NCBI RefSeq assembly: GCF_963675165.1
Contig: NC_087379.1
Coordinates: 6,534,839-6,598,838 of the forward strand
DNA: 64,000 bases
Reading direction: 5' to 3'
Origin: Halichondria panicea
Lineage: Eukaryota; Porifera; Demospongiae; Suberitida; Halichondriidae
Shown: positions 50,401-60,700 of the stretch, in pieces
Layout of the letters: each line of letters starts with the position of its first letter
How positions within the stretch are numbered: position 1 is the first letter of the stretch
Made by a program: the position numbers and the translations under genes
The notes under the pieces: model-generated
Seen by the model: only the letters and a program-made list of their open reading frames with translations
The model's database searches: none
What the model was told of the DNA's origin: nothing

Positions 50401-52663
50401 TGGTGTTAGTTTACCCATAATCTGGGTAATCGTTCCGAACGTAAATTTGAGTTAACTAGAGCAATAAAGTGTTAAACCCTCGGCTGTTGACATGAATAAC
50501 AATAGACATGTATGCACTGTGAACTAGTATACACAGCACAGAAGCCTAAACTACAATCACAATTCTAGCTTTCTACTTTAGTGACCCTTTTCCATTGTTG
50601 TTGGTAAGGATCACTTCAGCTGTAAATAAGTGCCTCGAATAAAGGCTGCGTGTAGCTGGTAGACAAGAGCCGCTTCAGACTGAGTGTGCAGGCCTGATAA
50701 ACGCAATGGAGGGCCATAAACTCACAGGTAAGCAGCTTCACACCATAAGAAAACCAGCACATTCGCACTAATGCGATAGACACAGGCTATAAACAATTTT
50801 TCTCACAATTGGGCTGGGCAACGAGGCTACAACGTCATAATTAATTATGTAAATACACTCAAAGTTAGCTAGTAGACAATACAATCATGCGTACAAACTG
50901 ATACGTACATAACCACACCCACTCTCCACACCCCCCACCCCCCCTCCACACACACCCACTCCCCCTCCACACACACCCACTCCCCCTCCACACACACCCA
51001 CTCTCTCTCACGTTGAATGACTCCCTTGCAATAGGAGCACAACTGCAATTTTCTGATTTTCCGCTCGTCCTCCAAAAACTCATGACTTCGCCCGAGTACA
51101 AAGGTCGTACTGGTCTTGATTGGACGCCCCCTTGAGAGGTTGGTGGGGGAGAGGGAGTTCTCCTCCATACTGATCTGTGATCCTATTGGTGACGCACCCT
51201 CCACATTCAGGTGAGTGAACAGTGAGAGCTGAATACATGTGCGGTGTGTGTGTGGGGGGGGGGTGAGTGTGTGTGTGTGTGTGTGTGTGGGTGTGTGTGG
51301 GGGGTTGTGTGGTGAAGTACTGCACAATGCTATGCACTACAACAATATGCAGTACAAGTGCCATCAATAAAAACATTCAGATAGCTATAACCATAAGAGC
51401 TATTTACAACGTTCCACGTACATGTACAGTGCACATGCATTTAGAAACAATGGTCAAGGGTATAAAGTACGAAATAGAAAATTAATCGTTATTTTTACCG
51501 TGTACTCGATGCATAACTGACCTTGCCCCTGATGACAATGAGCTCCACCTCTTTTATTCTGATCTTATTCCTCATCTCCAGTAGCTCCTCAATCAACGAG
51601 TTGGGGTCGCCCAGGGCCGGGTTGTCACGGTAACTACAGGGGCAGAGCAACACGTTAAGCAAGAATTTTGTTGAGCAATTTATTGCTTTCTCTGCTCAAT
51701 GCTATAATAGAAAATATCTAAATCAGTTAACTCTCACAAACAGCAGCAATATCAGCAGCTTTTTAAGAGCGTATGCTACACTGACGACATTCCCCCCTCC
51801 CTCTCATTTCACACATTCCACACTATACCTACCTGCCACCCACTACACTCATAGCCACTACTGTAACACCCACAGCCACTACACCCACGGCCACTACACC
51901 CACGGCCACTACACAGTACACACACTACACCCACGGCCACTACACAGTACACACACTACACCCACGGCCACTACACAGTACACCCACTACACCTACGGCC
52001 ACTACACAGTACACACACTACACCCACGGCCACTACACAGTACACACACTACACCCACGGCCACTACACAGTACACACACACTACACCCACGGCCACTAC
52101 ACAGTACACACACTACACCCACTATACTCACCTGTCGAGTAGTGTCTTGACGGACTGGTACTCTTTATGCAGTTGCTCCAGAGCAGTGGCCACGTCACTC
52201 TCGTTCTTCTTGATGCCCTCGTGAGCGTGGATGAGGGGAGCCTGGGTCATGTCCACCAGCTGCAGGTGGCCCTCCAGGGGGCTCTGTGGGGGGGGGGAAG
52301 ATGAGGTCATTAGCGATGCATGGTGACTGAAAGGTGCATGTGGCAAGCTATATATACAAGTCACCACATAATTATTAGGTGTTTATTGGATATGATGGAG
52401 TAACGATGAAAGATAATGAAAATGAAATTACGTACAACAAGTCACTTAACCAACAGATGTAGACATGAATGGCTTAATTCAACAAAGTCACTGGAGATCA
52501 ACTGGCTCAATAGTGGCACAATGCATGGAGGACAAACACAACTACCCTACTCTTGATACAATATAAACACTATCGGGGACAGAAGTTCCAGCTTCTCCAG
52601 TATGGAGTTTCAATTATGTGTGTGTGTGTGTGTGTGTGGGGGGGGGGGGGGGTGTGCGCGCGC

Positions 52664-52719
<56 letters not shown>

Positions 52720-55700
52720 GTGCGTGTGTGCATTAGTCTACTACAGGTAGTCTGAGCTCACCAAGTCTACAGGGGGTGTGTCGGGTAGCTTGGGAGTGGG
52801 TAGGTCAGGAGCTTTGAACTGACACGGAGGAGGAGGGTACTCTTTAACCAGGACGTTTTGATTGGTAACAAAGGTCGAGATGTCGGCTGGAGCACTGATG
52901 GAGTCGAGGACTTGTTGGAGGTCAGAAAGATGAGAGAGAGACGTCTTCAACTGATAGGGGGAAAAAGTTAATAATCAAATAACGTTTCCACAAGGTACAA
53001 AAGTCCATGTAAAGAATGATGGACACTTTTAAGGGAGGCCCACCCTCTATATATATAACCAGGTTAATGGACTCCACAAAGTATCCACAGAATGTGTTTC
53101 AACCTTTGTATACAGGGCACCTCTTTTACAGCCACTTGGTCTCCCAATGGTGACCACTATAGACAAGGGTGACCACTATAGACAGGATTACCTACCTAGA
53201 TGTACACTGTGCCTACCTTCTCCTCTCCATACTGAATCCTCTTCTGCAGACAATGTTTGAACCCCTTCACCAAATCCTCGTGTACTGCCTGCGAGCAAAG
53301 TGAAATACATAACAGCAATTTATAGAGCATTTGGGACTGACTATGGTATGTGTCTGGGTTAGCCAATGTAGCCACCCCCTCTCCCTTCCCACCCACGCAC
53401 ACCCACACACACCCACACACACCCATACATACGCGCACAGGCACACACACACACACACACACACATACCTGCAGTTCGTTGAGCATGTCGAAGACTTGTT
53501 TGCCATAGAATTCATCGTGGAGGTGGTTGAAGCCAGCCAGTTGCATCACATAGTCATTGTGAGTGTTGTAGCTGTGCAGCACCATGGAGTCCTATAGCAA
53601 GGGATACACAGTGAGAGCATACACACTCAAGAAGTACTGTATAGCGCGAACTTTTCGAGGAGTAATTTTCGCGAGTTAGCAATTCTACACGAAAATTATT
53701 CTTTATTAGACTTAATGACTTATCTGCGATAACGTTCAAAGATTGAAGGCGTGACCAGGGAATGTTTCAGGTAAGCAACAATTTATTCAACGAAATGCTT
53801 TTAGAGACCATGCATACTACGAAATTTCAGCCCCTCGAAAATTTCGCGCTATACGGCATAATTGCTGATGTATGTGAATGCCAACTAGAAGCTCTGTGTA
53901 TAGCTAATATGGGATGCCTAATAAAGATGAAACACTTACACATACCGTAAATTAAAACTTGCGAAACTATATAATCTATCGCAATAGGTTCAACGTCACT
54001 ATCCTACAGTACAAGCTATTGAAATCCTTAATTGGGGAGTCCACACTAACATTTGCACCAACAAAAATTACCCGCCATACGGTATCTTCTACAGCAAACA
54101 GTGAGCAAGTGCTGAAATTACTATACACATGCAAGCTCAATAAATGCTACATGATTTTTAGTGAGCTTGTCTCTCCTTATACACTTGCTATCAAGTCTTC
54201 TAACTCTACCTTTACTGCCTCCTCCCCCTTCTCCAGGGCCTCTGCGTACTTTGTCCACTGGTCCTGATACTCTCTGTACATCTTGCCAGTGAAGTCCTCC
54301 ATCTTGTCCACTCGACCCATGTACACGTCACGAAACGCAAACCACTGTGTGAGGGTGTGGAGTGAGTGAGTGGGTTGAGTGGAGTGTGAGGGCGTGTGGG
54401 TTGAAGTGTGAGGGTGTGTGAGGGAGTGTAGTAAAACAGTGGTGAGCTATAGACATTATTGTTATTCTACATAATGTGAAATTATGCACACTTGTTATAC
54501 AACAATGCTAGTCGATACATGTACTGATCTGAAGCCATTATCATTATAAGCTGTGGGTATATATACAAACATAGGAAAAACACAAAGAATTAACTGCTAG
54601 TAACAGCACTCCTAGACACAAGTGTATACAATTCAAAGGCAAGACTACAAAGACTACACGTGTACAACATCAGGAATGCAATATTCCTGACAATAAATGT
54701 ATAATTAAACGCCATTCCAATTAATCATGGTAACCACACATGTACATACATGTATCTAGAGACGGTCTGTTCTCACCTTCTTGATAAGACTCTTCTTTCG
54801 AGCAGTGAGGTCACTCAGTTGTTGACTGACGGAGGTTGTGAGTTTCTGAGAGAGTTGTGTACAGCTCCTCGACTCTCTCTCCACCTCTCCAATCAGACTC
54901 TCCCACGCACTGAACCCTGTACTGTTGACCATCAGCCTGGATGTGTGTGTTTAGTAAACGTGACAATGTTTAACGAAGGCCATCTTGGCGGGCCTTAATT
55001 GTTCTTGAGAAACAGAAAGTAAAGTGTTTGACAATAGACCTTTCTAGTAATTAAAGAGGAATAATGAAGAAAGGTATACCACTTCATTTGCACTCTGGAC
55101 TCACAGGACACATGTACAATGTACCGTATAGTGGGTATATTTCGAGGGTGTAAAATGTTTGCGGTTTTCGCTGATTAAGCATGAACCGCAAATATTTATA
55201 CCCACGAATTTAATATCGCATGCATGCATGCTGCAAAAGGCTGCTATTCCGCAAAAATTAAATCTGCAAAAACCTTTCTAATAATCATTCCGCGACAGTT
55301 TATACCCTCAAAATATACCCGCTATACGATATACACTGACCACACACACTCACGGATCACACACTCACAGGTCACACTCACGGATCACACACACACACAC
55401 ACACACACTCACGGGTCTTTCTTGAGGTTGTCTGCCGTCTTTTTACGGTAGTTCTTAACGATACTCATGAGCTGCTGTGCGTGCTGCTCCTCGGCCGCTG
55501 CCACTTTGTTGAGAAAATCAACAGCTGCAGAAATCAAGGAGAGAAAGTATCAGAAACACACATACTCACAAGCATCACCATGGATACTGGTATGCCGAGT
55601 ACTAAGTACAACAAACATGTATTTAGTTTGTGGGTTAGCACAATAACTTAATTACCAGTTGTGCTTGAATTAATTGTATATCTATGGCTGCCCCACATTT

Positions 55701-57314
55701 CCCTTTGATTGTACTTAACGAGAACACTAATTGCCTGTAATGTATCACATGTCACTGCCACTTCTATATATGCCACAGTCAGTCTACACTTTAGCAGCAA
55801 TGGTAGTAACTCCTCAAACATACAAGGAAATTCATTGCTCTTGCCCTAACAAGTCACCTATCGTCATACCATCACTGCCATATATACGCTCTATATGCAC
55901 AACACTGAATATTGAACTGCTTCTGGAGAGAAACACTAGATTGTAAACAAAGCTTTCACCAAGAAGCCTCAACAAACACAAACAAGCTATGCACATGAAT
56001 CTCTTCTGTTAGCATCAAAGGAATGCATTAGTGTTTCTAGCAAAAGGCTAAGATTAAAAAGGATAGTTTTTACATACAAATTGTGTGTGGCACACAACTC
56101 CTGTACAGTTTAGTCCCTGACATCTTATGGTCATACTCAAGAGCTACATTACTAAGGAGACAGGTGTTAATAACACATGTTAGCAAGGCATGTCACAGGC
56201 ACATCAGAGGGACACACCTCTAATGCCATTTCAGGTCTGCCAAAGAGACACTTCATTTGGCAATTGATTCTGGCTGGAATGTATGCTATGTGTGTCTGTG
56301 TTACAGTTAGTTAGTGCACACACACAGTCACATATACAGGGCTCACAAATTAACAGTTTATGAAGGCCACTCACTACACACAGTGATGGTACTACTACAC
56401 AGCCGGTGGTTAGTGGCCACTGACAGTGGTTGCTTTCACACACAACCTAAACTCGAGGGCCGGCCTCAGCCTCAGGGTGTTTCCACTCAATACCCTCCTC
56501 CATTCAAAAGTTAGAACTGCTTCCTTATTGAGGTCTCCAAGCAATGGACACGTTAACAGTCTATAGACCAGACACATGCAGATCTGTCAACTACAAGCAT
56601 ATCATACTTATTCTATTTAAGGCGACCTCTCTAAATATGCTACAATTGAACAGTTCACCCATAATCATGGCACTGCTTGTTTTGTGTACACATTTATAGT
56701 CGTCCAAAACGTAATTATTTTTTAGCGGCGCCTTAAATAATTCTTGAGAACACAGACAATTTAGCTAAGAAAGTAGCTAAGCCTTTGAGTGTTGGTTCGT
56801 AAGCGTCAACTTTTTCAATGTCTGTTTTACCATCTGCTGTTTATTCATGCTCCACTGATTATTCATATTTACTGCATTAAAGAAAATGCCCTAACTCTGG
56901 CGATGGCATATTCGACGCGACGGTTTAAACAATGCACACATTCAGCTATTTTAAAGCCTGCTATGTTTATGTAAGCGCAAGTACATACACAAGGATATCA
57001 ACTCTGTACTGTACTGTACTGCACAGTGCAGTGGACAAGCTACAGCTAGCCAGCCAGCCAGCCAAAGCTGCGTAGCTAAAAAAAGTAATGGAACAAACCT
57101 CTTTGTAGCTATAAAACAAGGGAGTTTCATACACAAACAGAGAGCTCTCACCTGTCTCGGAGAGCTTCACTGCAAAGCTGGAGTGAGTTTTGAGTGTTTC
57201 ATTGAAGCTACGGTGAGGCAAGTCTCTGTAGCGACGATACCCTGTGTCTTGACTCTGTGTTAGCTCAACGTTGTCCATACCATCGTCTATCGAAGCTCCT
57301 CCGACACTAGCCAT
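47313..57314 (-). CDS. F-BAR - C1 - SH3 - SH3 adaptor (Bzz1/FCHSD-like)
   Basis: Seventeen exons join in phase to 741 residues. Exons from the 5' end: 57152-57314, 55413-55524, 54777-54936, 54210-54344, 53469-53591, 53217-53288, 52762-52950, 52132-52283, 51522-51633, 51012-51228, 49849-49934, 49742-49778, 49507-49605, 49161-49303, 48287-48411, 47781-47967, 47313-47426. Residues 20-270 form an FCH/F-BAR helical module (AAAEEQHAQQLMSIVKNYRK). A coiled coil follows (about 320-405), then a C1-type zinc finger (about 457-507; CSYC...CKVCKTTVHIKC), a Pro-rich linker, SH3-1 (about 624-680; AMYDYTK...GDWWKG...GYFPATYV) and SH3-2 (about 683-739; AIYDYSP...GWLFG...GLFPENYV). F-BAR proteins bend membranes and SH3 domains recruit WASP/dynamin-type partners, so a role in endocytosis or actin dynamics is likely. 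The C1 between F-BAR and paired SH3s is as in fungal Bzz1; bilaterian FCHSD proteins are described without it. Confidence 0.87.
47427..47499. repeat. (GT)n-poly(G) microsatellite abutting a splice acceptor
   Basis: On the minus strand this is a poly(C) plus (CA)n tract that runs directly into the AG of the last F-BAR-gene exon (starts 47426), so the microsatellite itself supplies the acceptor region. Confidence 0.85.
47969..48058. repeat. (GT)n/(GC)n microsatellite abutting a splice acceptor
   Basis: Minus-strand CA-rich tract ending in the AG of the exon that starts at 47967 (SH3-1 second half). Interspersed TGCG units. Confidence 0.85.
48971..49055. repeat. Tandem duplication, ~39-bp unit
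   Basis: CTATACCATAACGATATTCA and the following ~19 bases are repeated identically at 49017, separated by a few bases. Intronic in the F-BAR gene. Confidence 0.85.
50929..51003. repeat. C-rich minisatellite
   Basis: Three to four copies of a CCCCCTCCACACACACCCAC-type unit, ending 8 bp from the donor of the exon 51012-51228 (F-BAR gene). Confidence 0.8.
51240..51305. repeat. (GT)n-poly(G) tract
   Basis: GTGTGTG with G-runs just upstream (minus sense) of the exon starting at 51228. Confidence 0.8.
51835..52130. repeat. Minisatellite, ~31-bp unit, about eight copies
   Basis: Repeats of CTACACCCACGGCCACTACA followed by CAGTACACACA, with small length variants. It ends directly at the donor of the exon 52132-52283 in the F-BAR gene. 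Confidence 0.88.
52617..52730. repeat. (GT)n-poly(G)-(GT)n microsatellite
   Basis: Two GT tracts separated by a ~14-G run and a GCGCGC stretch, in an F-BAR-gene intron. Confidence 0.9.
53388..53466. repeat. (CA)n microsatellite next to a splice donor
   Basis: CACCCACACAC tract adjoining the donor of the exon 53469-53591 of the F-BAR gene. Confidence 0.85.
53635..53860. mobile_element. CCGTATAGCG-family MITE, copy B
   Basis: The left end TACTGTATAGCGCGAACTTT is matched by the complement of TTTCGCGCTATACGGCATA at the right. Intron of the F-BAR gene. Confidence 0.75.
53943..54084. mobile_element. CCGTATAGCG-family MITE, degenerate copy C
   Basis: The left end TACCGTAAATTAAAACTTGC is damaged; the right end reads CGCCATACGGTA. 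It lies ~85 bp from copy B. Confidence 0.5.
54353..54427. repeat. GAGTG/GTGTGAGG short repeats
   Basis: Irregular repeats of GTGAGTGAG and GTGTGAGGG in the intron 5' of the exon 54210-54344. Confidence 0.6.
55122..55332. mobile_element. CCGTATAGCG-family MITE, copy D (GGGTATATTTCGAGG subtype)
   Basis: TACCGTATAGTGGGTATATT at the left, complement of AATATACCCGCTATACGATA at the right. Shares subtype-specific interior blocks with copy F. Confidence 0.75.
55525..57151. other. Large first intron of the F-BAR gene
   Basis: 1.6 kb between the first two coding exons of the F-BAR gene. I see no repeats of the families found elsewhere and no second gene. A CTGTACTGTACTGTACTG run and CAGCCAGCCAGC run lie near 57005-57065. 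An alternative first exon cannot be excluded. Confidence 0.5.
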
Positions 57315-57785
57315 GGTTTGCTAATCTGTATTCCTCTGATTCGAGTCTGTAGTGTTGAAACGTACTTGTCAGGAAAGCATGCTTGTGATCAGTGGACCAT
57401 CACCCATCTAGCCACACCCACAAATTTGCAGAAAATGTGGGCGGTGCTGCTCATCAATGGAAGAAACCCCATCTCTAGTACTGGATATCCTCTGATCCTG
57501 ATCGATATCTTACCCCTTAGCTAGCTGACCTTAATGTGAAGAGAGAAAAGTTCTGTGTAAGGCAAGTGTTCATATGAGTGTTCATATGATCTATCTCATT
57601 AGATCTTATCACAAATAATAAATACTGATAAATAAAACTTTTAATAGGTCTACCTCCTACTTTACTAGACATGGGTGTTTTGCAACCGTATTTGGGTATA
57701 GATGCCCTACTTGTATTGAATAGAGTTGAGTGCATGGATGATTCATTGATTAGAAATTTCCTAACTTTAAGTTGTTTCTACAGCG
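57315..57785. promoter_or_regulatory. Divergent promoter region, F-BAR gene / PAQR gene
   Basis: About 470 bp separate the two opposing start codons. A CTACAG acceptor-like site ends two bases before the PAQR ATG, so a 5' UTR exon of the PAQR gene may lie in this interval and the true shared promoter may be shorter. Confidence 0.45.
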
Positions 57786-60700
57786 ATGAAGATGCTTGAT
57801 ATCGAGACAGGACTGTCCCCCCATCAACCAGAGCCCCCCACCAAGATAGCGGGGTTTGGGATACCCCTCTACTCATACCCAGCCATACCTCCCTTCCTGC
57901 AGGGAAACCCCAACATCACTGACGGCTACAGAGCACACTTATCTCCCAAGCTATGTGTCAAGAGGTACTATCAATCACTTGAATTATAATTATTGGGCTA
58001 ACAATATTCATAGGTTCTGTGGCAGTATACATAATTAATTTAGAGGCCACAACTGTCATGTGATTTATTGCTTTGAAAATGGCGACATCTGATAACTTAG
58101 TAATAGTTGAATTTCTCCATGAGTCTGTGAAGTCCAAGTGTTTGTCCTCGAACAATGGCGCTATCCAATGGGAAGTAGCCTACAAGTCTAATAAATTACA
58201 TCTTAGCTTGCTTAGTGGAGCGACATCTGCTGAAGTGCGTTATTTTGTCCAGGTGGAGTATTATAAAGAAGTCAATGAAAAAGAAACTGTTTTCTCCCGT
58301 GGATCAGCTACGATAAAAAAAGATGACTCTACTGACCTGGGTATGTGTTTTTATAAGTCTAATTGTAAGAATCGTCATGGTAGGACCCAGTTCAATGCTA
58401 AAACCTGGTTTGATTTATTCATCCTTCGCCTGAATCCAGTGGTTGAAATTCCTCAGGTATCAACTCTCTCTGCTGTGTTATCTGCTACACTGGACACTGA
58501 CAAAGGTCTGAATGATGTCATGCTGTACTTCGGCCCAGAGAAGGAGCTTGTACAGGCAAGCAAGTTCATGCTTATGGCTCGATCACCCGTTTTTAAGAAA
58601 ATGTTCGAAGCTAGTATGAAAGAAGCAAAATCAAATGAAGTAACAATCGATGACATCACTCTTGCTGTTGGGAAAGAAATGATCACATACATCTATACGG
58701 ACGAGGCACCAAATATTGTGAGCATGGCAGAAAAATTGTGGTTTGCAGCTGAAAAGTACGAACTACCCGGTTTGAAAGCACTGTGCGAGAATGAGTTTGC
58801 TATACAACTCACAATGGATAATGCGGCACACTTTCTGTTGTTTGCTGACCGCTACCTACTATGGTGATGGAAAGTTCAAGGACTATGTACTGTTCTTCAT
58901 CACTAAAGACAAAGACACCTGCTCAAAAGTGATGAGGTCTGACGAGTGGAAGGAAGTGAAGAAATTTCCCGATCTAGTTATTGCTGTGAGCGATAAATAT
59001 TTTGATGTTCCTGTTGAGCCAGTAGCAAAGAGGGCAAAATGTGACTAGGATTGTAATATCCTGCTTGAATCAAACTTATTGTTTTTGTGCTGTGTAGTTG
59101 TTTGATTGCTTTTGCTGTATATCACTATATTATTGTCACTGCTGTGAAACATGTTACGATTGCAACTTTACTTGCATGGCTATTTTAGGTATATTGAGCA
59201 GCGATTCATCACAGTCATGCATGTTGCTTAAGTGTATGGTAAAGTATCGATCCCTATAGTAAAACTGTCTAACCAATAATTATATTCTCTTTGCAGTGCC
59301 TGTATCCTCTCCAACGAGACGATCAACATATGGTCCCACCTTCTGGGGTTGGTCTTGTTCACTTTCTACCAGTTGTACGACAACTTCTATTACCTCCCTG
59401 AGAACAGAGCAGAGACAGGGGACCACTTCACATTCACAGTCATGAATCTCTGTTTCCAGGTAAGCCCCCAATCTTGTGTCCTCAAGTTAATAATGACCAT
59501 GCACTCGGTTTTATCTTTGTTCCCATAATCCTCCCTATACATGACATCATTACACTCGGCTCCATAAGCTTTTATACCGTATAGCGCGAATTTTTCGAGG
59601 TGATTAATTTTTGCTGTTTTAGAGGGTTTAGCAGTCCTCCATGAAAACTGTTCCATGAACATAGCTAACGGTGAGGTACATGTAATTCTACAAAAGTTAA
59701 TTTCGCGCTATACGGTGAGAGAGCACCCCTGTGCTGTAAAACAAGCTTGTGTTTATGATATTGAATCTCAACCGCAAATCATATGTACCTGTTTGGTTTG
59801 CAGGTGTGCATGTTCTGTTCTGCCGGCTATCACTTGTTCTCCTGTCAGTCTGAGGTAGCCAGTAGAAGGTGGCTTCGTCTGGACCTAGCCGGGGTCTCCG
59901 TGGGGATGTGCGGCTGCTACTTTCCTGGGGCATACTATGCTTTTTACTGCAACCAGGTGAGGTCTCTTCATAATAGCTAAAAATACACGTTGATCTCTTC
60001 ATTAGCTGAAATCACGTTGATTACCTGACAGTGTATACGTACATCTACTTAAGCTTTCAATGTTCATACATGTCTATAAAAGTACTTTTGGTCTATACCC
60101 CAAAACCTACCACTATAATTATGTGGTCTGATGCCCATGCAGTGATTTATTCCACATACACATACACATGTGCAGTTCTGGGAGTCGGCCTACATGTTTG
60201 CTATGTTTGTGCTGGTGGGTGTGTGTCTCCTCGCTCAAGCTCACTCCGAGTACCTCTCCAACGACTGGTATCGCCGCCGACTCATGCTCTACGCAGCATT
60301 CATCTTTGCTGGAGTAGTCCCTGTCATGCACTGGGTGTTACAAACTGGAGGATTTGGAGAACCTTTTGTTCAAGTGAGTGATTAGCTCAACTAATTATAG
60401 CTTTTTACATGTACATGTATAGGACATTTTTGTACAGCAGAAATTATATAGTGTACTGAATAACAGTGTTTCTACCTTACCAGGGGCGTAGCCAGACTTT
60501 TGAGACAGGGGTTTCTTCAGAAAAATCAGCGGCGCAATAGCGCCGCGAAATTTTTGCGGCCACACCCACTTCAGGTGCCACACCCTTTTGATTGGGGCAC
60601 ACCTACTGCTTATTGACTGTTCATGACTTTTTTACATGTTTGTGAGAAGCTAGCTAGCTATAGACGTAACATACTAGGCATGCAGGTGCCAATTGTGTAT

